DNA from: Oenococcus kitaharae DSM 17330
Lineage (GTDB): Bacteria; Bacillota; Bacilli; Lactobacillales; Lactobacillaceae
NCBI RefSeq assembly: GCF_000241055.1
Contig: NZ_CM001398.1
Location: 1,652,624 to 1,716,623, forward strand
Direction of reading: 5' to 3'
Length of the DNA stretch: 64,000 nucleotides
Of the stretch, positions 24,798 through 33,996 are shown piece by piece. Made by a program: the position numbers and the translations under genes. Under the pieces are notes generated by a model that was not told the DNA's origin, made no database searches, and was given only the letters and a program-made list of their open reading frames with translations. Position 1 is the first letter of the stretch. Every line of letters begins with the position of its first letter.

Positions 24798-25556
24798 TTA
24801 CTGCACCTCGGTTCCGAGAATATTTGTCATCGTCAGACTGATTTCCTGCATGAAGGCAGGCACTTCCCGATCAGCACGGTAGAGTTGATGAAAAATACGG
24901 CCGTCTTTAATGAATAAGACGCGTTTGGCATGTGCGGCTGCCATCGCCGAGTGTGTCACCATTAAAATGGTCTGGCCAGCCTGATTAATTGATTCCAGCA
25001 GCGATAGTAGTGCTTCGCTGTTTTTAAAGTCCAACGCCGCAGTCGGTTCGTCAGCTAGGACGAGTTCCGGTTGTGTGATTAAAGCACGTGCAATTGCCAC
25101 GCGTTGTTTTTGGCCACCGGATAATTCAAAGGGCTGCTTATTTAATAGGTCGGCGATATTTAATTTTGGCGCCAGCTGTGCCAGGCGCTGCTCCATTATG
25201 GCAGTTTTCTGTCTGCCTAAAACCAGCGGCAGAAAAATATTATCGCGTACAGACAAGGTATCCAGCAAATTAAAATCCTGAAAAATAAAGCCTAAGTGTT
25301 CGCGCCGATAGACAGCTAACTGGTTTTCTTTGATTTTTGTAATGTCCTGATCGTTTAGAATCACAGAACCTGAGGTTGGTTTTTCCAAAGTTGCTAGTAT
25401 GTTCAGCAGTGTCGTTTTCCCAGATCCGCTCTCGCCCATGATGGCAATATATTCACCTTTGTCAACGCCAAAGGCCACGTCTTGTAACGCAGTCGTCTTC
25501 TCTTTGCTAAAACGCGTCTGAAAAATTTTCTGTAAATGATTTACTTGCAGCAGCAT
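24798..25556 (-). CDS. bceA: ABC transporter ATP-binding protein, BceA type
   Basis: 252 residues. Walker A is GESGSGKTTLLNIL, the signature is ELSGGQKQRVAIARAL, Walker B is ELVLADEPTAALD and the switch His is in LMVTHS. These correspond to the MacB/BceA class of ATPases. AAGGGGAATT precedes the start. It is the first gene of the bceAB operon. Together with BceRS it forms a flux-sensing module against cell-wall-targeting peptides. Confidence 0.93.
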   Translation of the reverse strand: MLLQVNHLQKIFQTRFSKEKTTALQDVAFGVDKGEYIAIMGESGSGKTTLLNILATLEKPTSGSVILNDQDITKIKENQLAVYRREHLGFIFQDFNLLDTLSVRDNIFLPLVLGRQKTAIMEQRLAQLAPKLNIADLLNKQPFELSGGQKQRVAIARALITQPELVLADEPTAALDFKNSEALLSLLESINQAGQTILMVTHSAMAAAHAKRVLFIKDGRIFHQLYRADREVPAFMQEISLTMTNILGTEVQ

Positions 25557-25671
25557 ATTTTTAATTCCCCTTATCGCTTAGTTGCCAATAAAACGAGTAT
25601 ACAAGGCTGGTTGACGGCTGCTCTGACATTTTTGCGGGAGAATCTGACAATTTCGTCAGCTAAGCGAGCGA

Positions 25672-27330
25672 CTAGTTGCGAAAGCTCTTAAAAATGCGAT
25701 GCTTTATGATCAGCAAGATGCCAAAAGCGGTAAGCAGCCAGGCAAAACTAGCAAGTAGGATAGAAAAGTTTTGCAGAGGCGTTTTCTCATAAGCGAGCAG
25801 ATAGGTACCCTGGCCTTTGGGAATTCTGGCAGCTGCATAGCCTTGATGCGAGAACACCTTAGCCCTTTGTCCGCTGCTAAGCGTCACACGATAACCGTAA
25901 TAATAATATTTAGGGAAAATAACGGTCGTTGCTTTCGGAAAATGATATGACTGATAGATTGTGTCCCCCATCTCGGTGGGTATGATGATTGTTTTACCAG
26001 CAGTGATTTGTCTGGTCTGAAAATGTTTTGGCGGTTTATCATAATTAATCCCATTTGGTACGAACTCTTCGCCGCCGCCGATAATTTCATTGCCATAACT
26101 GGAGAACTGCTGATCAGTTGTCGCGTGTATGCCCATATTCTGAAAATTTGTTAAAGTTCTAAAATTAAATGTCATAGTCAACAGGACTGATAAGACCATC
26201 AATCCGACTTGATACTTTGTTTTACCGACTAGCATCGTCAGCAGAATCACTGCAAATAAAGTTGCAAAAGTTAGGAGACGCCATTCGAATTGGATCTTGG
26301 CAAGCGGCGTCTTATCGGCAAACGACCAAAATAACAAGTTACTGGATAAGACGAAAAAAGATGATGCAATTAAGAATAATTGACGAGTTTTGGCAGCCAT
26401 CCTTCCAAAACGCAGCCCAGCATAAATTAGCGTAATGACCAGAATCGGCCCAATATTAGGGGCCAAATTTTGCCAAACGCCAGCATTGTTTGAAAAAGAA
26501 TTGCTTATTAGCGAGCCCAATAAATAAGTCAGGCCTTGAGGAGCCATGCGATCTTCACCCATAAAGCGGTAACTACCATGTATCATCTGCTCTAGGATCG
26601 GCAGAATAACAGATGCTGACAAGATAACTGCCAGCGAATAAGCAGCCGTTTGCCGATATAAAAAACGCAGTGAATATTTTCTTTGAATCAGCAGCAGCAG
26701 ATTAAAAATAATCACGATACCCACAATCATGTAGACGGATAAAAAATGGATGTTGGCAATAGTACCAAGCGCAATTCCTGTGATAAGAACACCATATTTT
26801 TGATTCGTGACGAGTCGGTAAAAGCCTAAAAAGAACAGCGGCACAAAGGAATAGACCATCGCTTCACCGAGTGCGCCGCGGACAAATAAATCAATCGCAT
26901 AATAGCTGCTCGTCGTGTATAACACTGCCGCAAATAGTGCCTGCTGCCGTTTTTTAAAGAAGCTTAGCCCGCAATAATAACTAATCACTGCCGTCGCAAT
27001 CACGTAAACAAGAAGCAGCCCATAGTATGAGGCAATGAATCCAAAGCCGAAATAGTAAAAAATAACAAAGGGCAGCGTCCACAAAGATGGATAAAACAAA
27101 TCAGCTGCGTAGCCGTATCCTCTCGCCATCGTATCGAAGACCATGGGATGAAAATCAAAATGGGTCGCGACTGCTTGATAAAACATAAGCAGCCGATTCT
27201 TATGGAATAGAAAATCGTCCTGGTTATAGATTTGGCGGGCAAACAAATAAGGCAGCAGGACCGATACAGCCACAGCCACCAAAATCAAAATATCATGCCG
27301 GCGGCAGACAAAAGTTCTGATTTTTGCCAT
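25672..27330 (-). CDS. polytopic membrane protein, possible GT-C type glycosyltransferase
   Basis: 552 residues with about 12 hydrophobic segments. After the first segment comes FARQIYNQDDFLFHKNRL, an acidic loop of the kind found in membrane glycosyltransferases (Asp in the first extracellular loop). A C-terminal extracellular domain of about 140 residues precedes a final membrane segment. It resembles the YfhO/DUF6541-like group of uncharacterised membrane proteins, but I cannot assign it firmly. The ribosome binding site is weak. It stands alone between the bce module and tRNA-Glu. Confidence 0.6.
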   Translation of the reverse strand: MAKIRTFVCRRHDILILVAVAVSVLLPYLFARQIYNQDDFLFHKNRLLMFYQAVATHFDFHPMVFDTMARGYGYAADLFYPSLWTLPFVIFYYFGFGFIASYYGLLLVYVIATAVISYYCGLSFFKKRQQALFAAVLYTTSSYYAIDLFVRGALGEAMVYSFVPLFFLGFYRLVTNQKYGVLITGIALGTIANIHFLSVYMIVGIVIIFNLLLLIQRKYSLRFLYRQTAAYSLAVILSASVILPILEQMIHGSYRFMGEDRMAPQGLTYLLGSLISNSFSNNAGVWQNLAPNIGPILVITLIYAGLRFGRMAAKTRQLFLIASSFFVLSSNLLFWSFADKTPLAKIQFEWRLLTFATLFAVILLTMLVGKTKYQVGLMVLSVLLTMTFNFRTLTNFQNMGIHATTDQQFSSYGNEIIGGGEEFVPNGINYDKPPKHFQTRQITAGKTIIIPTEMGDTIYQSYHFPKATTVIFPKYYYYGYRVTLSSGQRAKVFSHQGYAAARIPKGQGTYLLAYEKTPLQNFSILLASFAWLLTAFGILLIIKHRIFKSFRN

Positions 27331-27528
27331 TACTCAATACTATAAGTCCTCAACACCACTAATGTCCTACAATGGGCTCCAATTGATTACTAATGTTGTA
27401 TTTAAATCCTGCTGGCGCGTTGAAAATACTTCATCGTTATCAACATAGGCCGTATTTAAAGCGAACATTTTTGAGTCGCGGCAAAACTTCGAACACCTAT
27501 ATACACCTATATATCAGCCTTTATGTAC
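27331..27528. other. intergenic region without recognised feature
   Basis: About 200 bases between the membrane protein gene and the tRNA-Glu terminator. It has a short direct repeat, ACACCTATATACACCTATATAT, near 27499-27520 (given here as two units of ACACCTATAT). I see no ORF or RNA structure I can support. Confidence 0.4.
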
Positions 27529-27564
27529 AAAAAAGGCTTCATACCAACAACTGGTACAAAGCCT
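27529..27564 (-). terminator. intrinsic terminator after tRNA-Glu
   Basis: Minus strand AGGCTTTGTACCA, loop, TGGTATGAAGCCT, then TTTTT. It begins six bases after the tRNA 3' end. Confidence 0.85.
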
Positions 27565-27569
27565 ATTAG

Positions 27570-27641
27570 TAGCTCGATCGGGAATCGAACCCGAGATTTC
27601 GCCGTGAAAGGGCGACGTCTTAGCCGCTTGACCATCGAGCC
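27570..27641 (-). tRNA. tRNA-Glu (anticodon TTC)
   Basis: 72 nt. Acceptor GGCTCGA pairs with TCGAGCT (first pair G-U). D arm contains TGGTCAAGCGGCTAAGAC, the anticodon loop is CTTTCAC with anticodon TTC, and the T loop is GGGTTCGATTCCC. CCA is not encoded; the discriminator is A. A terminator follows. Confidence 0.95.
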
Positions 27642-27699
27642 AAATGGTCAGTGTCGCAATGAAGCAACGTAAATATAGTACGGGAAAACGAGCCGAAGG

Positions 27700-28995
27700 T
27701 CAAGCCTTTTCTGAATTTTCTTTGACGGCAACTAAAAGAATCAGTCCCAGCAGGAATAAAATAACCATACTGAAGGCCCCAATTTGCACATGCCCAGACA
27801 ACTGAGCTGCCACGCCAAAGAGAAATGGGCCGATAATCGCGGAAAATTTTCCAAAAATATTGAAAAAACCAAAAAACTCTGAAGCATGTTCTTTGGGCAG
27901 CAGTTTACCAAAATAGGAACGGCTCAAAGCCTGAATACCGCCTTGAGAAGTGCCCACCAGTACCGCTAAAATCCAAAATTCCAAAGCAGAATTAATAAAT
28001 AAAGCGTAGCAGACAATCAATAAGTAGACGCAGACGCCAACAATCAGCATACGTTTTGTCCCCACCCTTTTGCCTAAATAACCATATAGAATCGAGAATG
28101 GAAATGCCAGAAGCTGGACGACCAGTAAAACAATCAATAACTGCGATGCTTGAATCCCAACCGCTAAACCAAAGGGCGAAGCGACCGTAAAAATTGTGTT
28201 GACACCATCAATATAGAAAAAATAAGCCAGCAGGAAGATGGCCAGCTGCCGATACTCTTTTTCTTTGAAATGCTTGATGGTTCCTGAAATTTCTGCAATA
28301 GCCGAGCGCAAGGCGTGTTGAGGCAGCGGTAGACTGCTTCTTTGCTTGACATTCCGCCAAAATGGCAGTGTCCAGACCAGCCACCAGATTGCAGCAATCA
28401 AAAAAGCCGCATAATAGGCTCTATTGCCCTTTAAAATCCCGCTGACTACCATGCCATAAAAAACTGAAAAAGGCACAAGGCCGCCCATATATCCCCAGCC
28501 ATAGCCAGCCGAGCTCACCTTATCCATGCGATCATTGCTCGTGACATCAATTAAGTACGAATCATAAAAAATATTGCCGGCTGAATAACCGATATTAGCA
28601 ATCACGAAAATTCCCAGCAGCAGCCAGAAATGCCGATCCCCCGCCAGAACCAGCGCAGCTGTGGCCGCGATACCAATGATTGTAAAACTGCTGAATAATT
28701 TGCGTTTCATGCCCGCAAAATCTGCCAAAGCCCCCAGAAAAGGTGCCGAAAAAGCAACCAATAATGTTGAGAAGGAATTTGCATATGACCAAAAGGCCGC
28801 TGAAGATGCTTGCGAATAGCCGCTGTTTTGGCCGACCGACATCAAAAATATCGGCAGGACGGCCGTGACAACGATAATCCCAAAACTGGAATTAGCCCAA
28901 TCATATAAAATCCAGGACCATTCACTTTTATTTAAGTGTCTGTTTTGGACTGCTGAATCCTGCTTATTTGAAGACGTCATCGATTGTTCTGCCAT
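27700..28995 (-). CDS. MFS transporter, UMF1/Atg22-like family
   Basis: From the ATG at 28995 (CAAGGAGGCAATTG upstream) 431 residues and about 12 membrane segments. The segment SEWSWILYDWANSSFGIIVVTAVLPIFL at the N-terminus and YDSYLIDVTSNDRMDKVSSAGYGWGYMGG near residue 150 are the UMF1 signatures. GTSQGGIQALSRSYFGKLLPKEHASEFFGFFNIFGKFSAIIGP is the conserved late region. Substrate unknown; yeast Atg22 exports amino acids from the vacuole. The start lies inside the 3' end of the phosphodiesterase gene (32-base overlap), so they are translationally coupled or at least co-transcribed. Confidence 0.88.
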   Translation of the reverse strand: MAEQSMTSSNKQDSAVQNRHLNKSEWSWILYDWANSSFGIIVVTAVLPIFLMSVGQNSGYSQASSAAFWSYANSFSTLLVAFSAPFLGALADFAGMKRKLFSSFTIIGIAATAALVLAGDRHFWLLLGIFVIANIGYSAGNIFYDSYLIDVTSNDRMDKVSSAGYGWGYMGGLVPFSVFYGMVVSGILKGNRAYYAAFLIAAIWWLVWTLPFWRNVKQRSSLPLPQHALRSAIAEISGTIKHFKEKEYRQLAIFLLAYFFYIDGVNTIFTVASPFGLAVGIQASQLLIVLLVVQLLAFPFSILYGYLGKRVGTKRMLIVGVCVYLLIVCYALFINSALEFWILAVLVGTSQGGIQALSRSYFGKLLPKEHASEFFGFFNIFGKFSAIIGPFLFGVAAQLSGHVQIGAFSMVILFLLGLILLVAVKENSEKA

Positions 28996-30274
28996 CAATT
29001 GCCTCCTTGAACTTGAGCCCGAGTATATGGGCAAATGTCGGCGCCTCATCAATCAGACGCGCTTGTTTGACGGTATGTCCCTTTTTAATGCCAGGCCCGG
29101 ATAAAATCAGTGTTGTCTGATAATCTCTTTTCGTCGGCAAAAAACCATGAACAGCCCGATAACGATCTGTGTGGCCCATCATGTCGGGAGTCACCTCTTC
29201 AATCAAACTACCCACAGCTGCTTCATCTGTAAAATAATAGCCCGCTTTGGCTTCAACCATTAAATCAGCATTGGCATCAGCGCCCATTTTGACCAATTCA
29301 TCATGTGTATAGACTTTTTCAACACCCTCACCGGCATGATCTTTAATCAAATGTGCGATTCCGGCGGCCTTTTTTGAATCTTTCAGATAGATATATGTCG
29401 ACCCGTCTGTTGTCTTAGCCAGCACCTGCCAGTCTGTAATAATACCTTTATCGCTGTCATAATCCAGCCAAGAATTTTGTTTGAACAAATAATTCAAATG
29501 GATCATACGGCTGACATTAATTTGATAGTGGTCGCCTAGGACAACAATATTTGTCTGGTCAAAGCGGCCGTCTTCTTTGAGTGCATCGATCATCAAACCA
29601 AGATGCGTATCCAAGCGTGATAAGGCTGCCAATGCTTCCGGTGATTCAACGCCATAATGGTGACGCATCGAGTCCAAATCTACCAAATGAATCAGGGTAA
29701 GATTCGGAAATTTGTGCCTTAGTGTCCAGACAGCTGATGCCGTGACAAAATCATCCAATTGCGGTTGTGAAATACCATTGCGCATTTTGCCAAACAGCGA
29801 ATTCATGTGGATCGTAAAAAAAGGTGAACTAGCTCGAAAAGACTGCGTATATTGGTTCTGCCAAATTCGATTAGGAAAGATTTCAGCAATATTATATTTA
29901 ATTGCTGGGCTGCCAGCTGTGACAGGCCACAAAAAAGCTGCCACAGTCATATTATTTTCATGAGCCAATTGATACAGTGTCGGTTTTTTAATATACTTGG
30001 CCCACCAGTACCAATCAGGCGAAAGCCCGCGGGATAATTGTGTCAGCGTGTTATTCACAATGCCATGCCGGCTGGGATAATCACCCGTCACAATTGTCGT
30101 ATGGCTCGGATAAGTCAGTGTCGGATAGATACCAAATACTTTCTCAACATGTGTCCCACTGTCAATTAGGGCTTTTAAATTAGGCATCAAATTCAGATGG
30201 TTCTTTGTATCCAGTTCTCCCAAAGCGTCAAAAGAAACTACCAGTAAGTGTTTCTGATCATTTAGCATAGTCAT
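28964..30274 (-). CDS. type I phosphodiesterase/nucleotide pyrophosphatase family (alkaline phosphatase superfamily)
   Basis: 436 residues. The metal-binding Asp is in HLLVVSFDALGELD, the nucleophile Thr is in YPTLTYPSHTTIVTGDYPSRHGIVNN (about residues 51-76), and further ligands are in VLGDHYQIN and the C-terminal AVHGFLPTKRDYQTTLILSGPG. This matches the NPP/AP superfamily; substrates are nucleotides or lipid head groups. No signal peptide is evident, so it may be cytoplasmic. Start has no clear ribosome binding site. It is coupled to the downstream MFS transporter. Confidence 0.88.
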   Translation of the reverse strand: MTMLNDQKHLLVVSFDALGELDTKNHLNLMPNLKALIDSGTHVEKVFGIYPTLTYPSHTTIVTGDYPSRHGIVNNTLTQLSRGLSPDWYWWAKYIKKPTLYQLAHENNMTVAAFLWPVTAGSPAIKYNIAEIFPNRIWQNQYTQSFRASSPFFTIHMNSLFGKMRNGISQPQLDDFVTASAVWTLRHKFPNLTLIHLVDLDSMRHHYGVESPEALAALSRLDTHLGLMIDALKEDGRFDQTNIVVLGDHYQINVSRMIHLNYLFKQNSWLDYDSDKGIITDWQVLAKTTDGSTYIYLKDSKKAAGIAHLIKDHAGEGVEKVYTHDELVKMGADANADLMVEAKAGYYFTDEAAVGSLIEEVTPDMMGHTDRYRAVHGFLPTKRDYQTTLILSGPGIKKGHTVKQARLIDEAPTFAHILGLKFKEAIDGRTIDDVFK

Positions 30275-30290
30275 ATTCTAAAACAGGACG

Positions 30291-30320
30291 AAAAAAAATG
30301 CTTCAATTGACGAAGCATTT
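30291..30320 (-). terminator. intrinsic terminator after the muralytic-like gene
   Basis: Minus strand AAATGCTTC, loop GTCAATT, GAAGCATTT then TTTTT. Confidence 0.85.
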
Positions 30321-30328
30321 CACATTAT

Positions 30329-30952
30329 TTAATACCAGCCGTAAATACGATGGTGCTCAGCTGCAGCTTCCCAAGATCCGTAACGGGCAGCAACGTAACG
30401 ATCTGCTGCCGAACCTGAATAGCCGCCATAACTGGCTGCAGCCTGTGAACCCATTTGGAACAATCCTTGGTATTGGCCATTAGCCGCATTAGGGTTGCCG
30501 CCAGACTCGATAGATTTAATCCACTCTTTAGAGGCATTACCCGTAACGCCATAGCTGCCGCTTGATGCAGCAGAATTGACCTGATAGCTGGTTGGTCGAA
30601 CTTGGGCGGCACGTTGATCAGCTGCTCTCTGGTCAGCAGCACGTTGTGCTTCTGCCTTTGCTTCAGCTGCTTGTTTAGCCTCTTCAGCTTTTTTCTGTTC
30701 AGCTGCTTTCTTCGCTGCTTCTTGTGCAGCTATTTTTTTATCGGCCTCAGCTCTAATGGCAAATTGATCGTTAATCGAATTTTGCTCGACAACATGAGCT
30801 GAAGATAAGCTATTTATTTGTTTTTGGAATTTGCTCTGACCATTTAAAACTCCCTGTGCAGTGGTTATTGTTGAAGCTTGAAAATGCCCAGACATGACAA
30901 CTGCTGCTAAGATCATCGATCTGGCAACAGTATTTACAGTTATCTGTTTCAT
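30329..30952 (-). CDS. secreted transglycosylase-like protein with coiled coil
   Basis: 207 residues. N-terminal signal peptide about residues 1-27 (VARSMILAAVVMSGHFQAS). Residues about 60-118 form a long Ala, Glu, Lys and Gln-rich stretch (coiled coil and linker). The C-terminal 60 residues read ASKEWIKSIESGGNPNAANGQYQGLFQMG, with a Glu in SIESGG at the position of the catalytic acid of lysozyme-like transglycosylases (IsaA/resuscitation factor-like), followed by YVAARYGSWEAAAEHHRIYGWY. It probably acts on peptidoglycan at the cell surface. The ribosome binding site is weak. A terminator follows. Confidence 0.85.
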   Translation of the reverse strand: MKQITVNTVARSMILAAVVMSGHFQASTITTAQGVLNGQSKFQKQINSLSSAHVVEQNSINDQFAIRAEADKKIAAQEAAKKAAEQKKAEEAKQAAEAKAEAQRAADQRAADQRAAQVRPTSYQVNSAASSGSYGVTGNASKEWIKSIESGGNPNAANGQYQGLFQMGSQAAASYGGYSGSAADRYVAARYGSWEAAAEHHRIYGWY

Positions 30953-31303
30953 TGCAAGAATAATGTTCTCGCCTGAAAATTACTACAAAATATCATTTAG
31001 ATTGTCATTTTGTAACAGAGGTTTTTAGTTGTATATAGCAATAAGCCTTAAATATGGGATAAACTTTTGTAATATTTGGACTTACGACTATTTTTCACTT
31101 TAACTTTTTTTAATAAGTTGAGAAAAACGGTGAATTCTCACCCACTTGTAATATACAAATTTATAAAAAAGCGGCAAAAATATGTTTTTTTCTTCAAAAA
31201 AACGGGTCTTTTTTTAACTAAAAAAACACGATTTTCGTCCTTTAGTCCTTCGCTCAATATGGATGTAGCAATGTCAGTATGTAAAAGCATACAATTAAGA
31301 ATT
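30953..31303. other. AT-rich intergenic region upstream of the lipid kinase gene
   Basis: About 350 bases between divergent genes. An open frame from 31076 continues in phase into the kinase, but its sequence is AT-rich with runs of Phe and Lys and does not look coding. TTGTA ATA TACAA (31146-31158) is an inverted repeat and may be an operator. No RNA feature is recognised. Confidence 0.4.
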
Positions 31304-32284
31304 ATGCATGCACATTTTTATGCCATTGTTAATCAGCATGCCGGTAATTATCGGGGTTATAAAATCTGGCAGCAGATTCAGGAATACATGATCCAAAAAG
31401 ACGTTCGTCTGTCCGTCCTGCTTTCTGCTTATCCAGGCGCACCCGAGGATCTGGCTTACGATTTAGCCAGCAGTCTGCCGGACAAAGAATCTGATGTCGT
31501 CGTCTTGGCTTTTGGCGGGGACGGCACATTGCATGAAGTTCTGAATGGTTTGATTGAGGCTAAACGCCATTTTCCCTTGCCGCTGGCATATATTCCTGCA
31601 GGTTCTGGCAACGACTTTGCCCGTGGTGCTGGGCTTAAATCAGCAAGTCATTGGAAACAAGGCCTTTTGGATCTCTTGCAGACAACACATGCTCAAGTGA
31701 TTAATATCGGCAGTTATCAGCTTCAGGAAAACCAGCCTAGGCGTTTTTTTATGAACAGTTTTGGTATCGGTTTTGATGGTTCGGTTTTAAAAAGAGCCAA
31801 TCAGTCGTCCTACAAAAATCTACTGAATCATGTTGGCCTAGGTGCGATTAGCTATTTAATTGCGGCTGTATTTACCATTTTTCAAACAAAGGGTTTCCCA
31901 GCCAAAATCCACGGACTGGACTTAACAAAAAGCTATGCTAAAGCCTATCTGATGATTGTCACTAATCATCCCTACTTTGGCGGCGGCATTAAAGTGGCTC
32001 CAGACGCAAAACTGCATGAAAGTAATCTCAAATTTGTATTGTTTCAAAGACATCATCTGGGCCAAATTATTTTCGATATGCTGGCAATCATTTTCGGCGG
32101 TTTTCAATATCATATGAAGGCTGTTGATAATACTCTGCTCACACACGATTTCACGATTGAAGTCAACAGCGGGCAAACGGCACAAGTAGACGGCAAATCA
32201 ATCGATCAAGAAAATTATCGAGTTCATTTTTCCAAAAGCAGCTACCCTTTCTGGCTTCCGGAGACAATCAATAAAAAGCGTTGA
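31304..32284 (+). CDS. diacylglycerol kinase family lipid kinase (YegS/BmrU type)
   Basis: From the ATG at 31304, 326 residues. The catalytic GGDGT motif is in VVLAFGGDGTLHEVLNGL (about residues 66-83), PLAYIPAGSGNDFARGAGL is the next signature, and NSFGIGFDGSVLKRANQSSYKN follows. The C-terminal domain ends with AQVDGKSI. These enzymes phosphorylate diacylglycerol or related lipids with ATP. The family normally begins near this Met; the longer reading from 31076 is unlikely. The ribosome binding site is weak. Confidence 0.88.
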   Translation: MHAHFYAIVNQHAGNYRGYKIWQQIQEYMIQKDVRLSVLLSAYPGAPEDLAYDLASSLPDKESDVVVLAFGGDGTLHEVLNGLIEAKRHFPLPLAYIPAGSGNDFARGAGLKSASHWKQGLLDLLQTTHAQVINIGSYQLQENQPRRFFMNSFGIGFDGSVLKRANQSSYKNLLNHVGLGAISYLIAAVFTIFQTKGFPAKIHGLDLTKSYAKAYLMIVTNHPYFGGGIKVAPDAKLHESNLKFVLFQRHHLGQIIFDMLAIIFGGFQYHMKAVDNTLLTHDFTIEVNSGQTAQVDGKSIDQENYRVHFSKSSYPFWLPETINKKR

Positions 32285-32306
32285 CAGTTTTCTGCCAACG
32301 CTTTTA
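32274..32306. terminator. bidirectional intrinsic terminator
   Basis: AAAAGCGTTG, loop ACAGTTTTCTGC, CAACGCTTTT between the convergent lipid kinase and aldo/keto reductase genes. Confidence 0.85.
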
Positions 32307-32314
32307 ATAAGTGT

Positions 32315-33145
32315 TTAAAATTCTTCATACTCAGCTGGATCCTGATCATTGTTTCGGCCATTGGGTTTTGTCAGGCTATTAATCATGGCCATATCACCAT
32401 CCGAAATCACAAAGTCGAACAGATCCATGTTGCCGGCCTGGCGAGTTGGTGATGATGCCTTAGGAATCGGCAAGGTTCCCAACTGGACTTCCCAACGGAG
32501 AATTAGCTGACCGACATTTTTATTGTATTTAGCTGCTAATTTGATGAGCGTATCGTTTTTCAGCATTTGGCTGGCACGTCCCAATGGACTCCAATCTTCA
32601 GTCAAAATATTGTGCTTTGCGTCATAATCACGCTGTGCTTGCTGATTGAAGTACGGATGCAGCTCTATTTGGTTGATCACAGGCATAACACCTGTCTCTT
32701 TTTCCAACTTGTCCAAATGTTCAGGCAGAAAATTGCAGACCCCAATAGAACGGATCAGGCCAAATTTCTGTGCTTGAATCAGTGCCTGCCAGGCTTCAAC
32801 ATATTGGCCGCGTTTAGGGTTGGGCCAATGCAGCAGATAGAGATCGTAATAATCCAGTCCTGCTCGATAAAGCGATTCCTGAATGGTGCTGATTGCATCC
32901 TGAAAACCGTAGTGCCTGCCCGGTAATTTAGAAGTAATAATCAAATCGGAACGATTAACGCCAGCGCGTTTGACAGCTCGGCCTAAAGCGCCCTCATTTT
33001 CGTAATTAAAAGCAGAATCCAGCAAACGGTATCCAGTCTGAATGCCGGAAACAATCGTATTAACACCTTGCGCACCATTCAACAGATAGGTACCAAAACC
33101 AACTTTCGGCAAACGCAATCCGTCACTTAATACATAATTTTCCAT
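32315..33145 (-). CDS. aldo/keto reductase
   Basis: From the ATG at 33145 (GGAGGCATTAAATTC upstream) 276 residues. The family signatures are GFGTYLLNG, the catalytic Tyr in LLDSAFNYENEGALG (AKR YxxE), Lys in IITSKLPG, SLYRAGLDYYDLYLLHWPNP with the active-site His, GVCNFLPEHL, and IPKASSP for NADPH. These NADPH-dependent enzymes reduce aldehydes and ketones such as methylglyoxal or 2,5-diketogluconate. The substrate cannot be told. It is followed upstream by a nitroreductase gene on the same strand. Confidence 0.92.
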   Translation of the reverse strand: MENYVLSDGLRLPKVGFGTYLLNGAQGVNTIVSGIQTGYRLLDSAFNYENEGALGRAVKRAGVNRSDLIITSKLPGRHYGFQDAISTIQESLYRAGLDYYDLYLLHWPNPKRGQYVEAWQALIQAQKFGLIRSIGVCNFLPEHLDKLEKETGVMPVINQIELHPYFNQQAQRDYDAKHNILTEDWSPLGRASQMLKNDTLIKLAAKYNKNVGQLILRWEVQLGTLPIPKASSPTRQAGNMDLFDFVISDGDMAMINSLTKPNGRNNDQDPAEYEEF

Positions 33146-33224
33146 GAATTTAATGCCTCCATGGTACATATTTTAGTTGAAGGATCACGCAATTGACAAA
33201 AATCACAAATAATTGGTCTGGTTT

Positions 33225-33833
33225 TTAGTTGTAGCGGACTTTAAAACGCAGATCATCTGCCAGGTAATCTTTATCATCGGCCGGCCCTTCGATTGATCCA
33301 AAAGGCATTTGGGCCCTTAAGACCCAACCATCCGGTACTTGAAAAGCTTGTTTAATCTGGTCATCAATTAAAGGATTATAGTGCTGTAGATTCGCCCCAA
33401 GCCCAACATTAGCCAAGGCAGTCCAGACATTGATTTCAGCTCCGCCAAGGCCTTGTTCGGACCAGTCGCAGAAATTATCTTTATAAAGCGCAAATTGTGC
33501 CATATCTTTTTCAATCGTCGGCCGATCTGAGAAATAAAGAATCGTGCCAAATCCAGCCTCAAAACTGTCAATCTTGGCTTTTGTCCGATCATATGCCTCT
33601 GGACTAGGCACTTCCGCCTTCAATCGCTCAGCGATAATTTCCCAGACAAGATCAGACGATTTTCCAAATAAAATGATTGACCGAACGGTTTGGTTATTAA
33701 AAGCCGTTGGCGATTCTTTAATGACCTGCTCGACTAAATCTGTAATTTCTTCTTTACTGTAATCGACGTTTTTTCCAATAGTTCGAATGGAACGCCGGCT
33801 TTTCAATAATTCAAGGTAACTGTGATCAATCAT
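33225..33833 (-). CDS. nitroreductase family protein
   Basis: From the ATG at 33833, 202 residues of the FMN-dependent nitroreductase fold. SYLELLKSRRSIRTIGKNVDY and ESPTAFNNQTVRSIILFG are the N-terminal cofactor-binding motifs. GLGGAEINVWTALANVGLGANLQHYNPLIDDQIKQAF is the second conserved block. It resembles the YdgI/oxidoreductase class in lactic acid bacteria that can act on quinones or nitro compounds. A divergent Rrf2 regulator gene follows with an inverted repeat between them, suggesting regulation by that protein (inference). Confidence 0.9.
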   Translation of the reverse strand: MIDHSYLELLKSRRSIRTIGKNVDYSKEEITDLVEQVIKESPTAFNNQTVRSIILFGKSSDLVWEIIAERLKAEVPSPEAYDRTKAKIDSFEAGFGTILYFSDRPTIEKDMAQFALYKDNFCDWSEQGLGGAEINVWTALANVGLGANLQHYNPLIDDQIKQAFQVPDGWVLRAQMPFGSIEGPADDKDYLADDLRFKVRYN

Positions 33834-33866
33834 GTTGATAAAATCTCCCATATTTTTAAATTAAGT

Positions 33867-33885
33867 TGTTACTTTTTTTATAACA
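33867..33885. promoter_or_regulatory. inverted repeat in the nitroreductase/Rrf2 divergent region
   Basis: TGTTA, nine bases, TAACA. Candidate operator for the Rrf2 regulator, next to the nitroreductase promoter region. Confidence 0.35.
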
Positions 33886-33996
33886 TGTTAGATTCTATGC
33901 TTGCCCATATCACTTGTCAATAAAATCCAAGCTCCCTTTGTTCTCAATAAATGTGTTATATAATAAGTGACAACTATTAAGGTGAAAGAAAGGATT

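Noticed and set aside
27499..27520. ACACCTATAT direct repeat considered as a CRISPR or phage repeat
   Set aside because: Only two adjacent short units without spacer structure.
31076..31303. N-terminal extension of the lipid kinase (76 residues)
   Set aside because: AT-rich with runs of Phe and Lys and no similarity; the family starts near the ATG at 31304.
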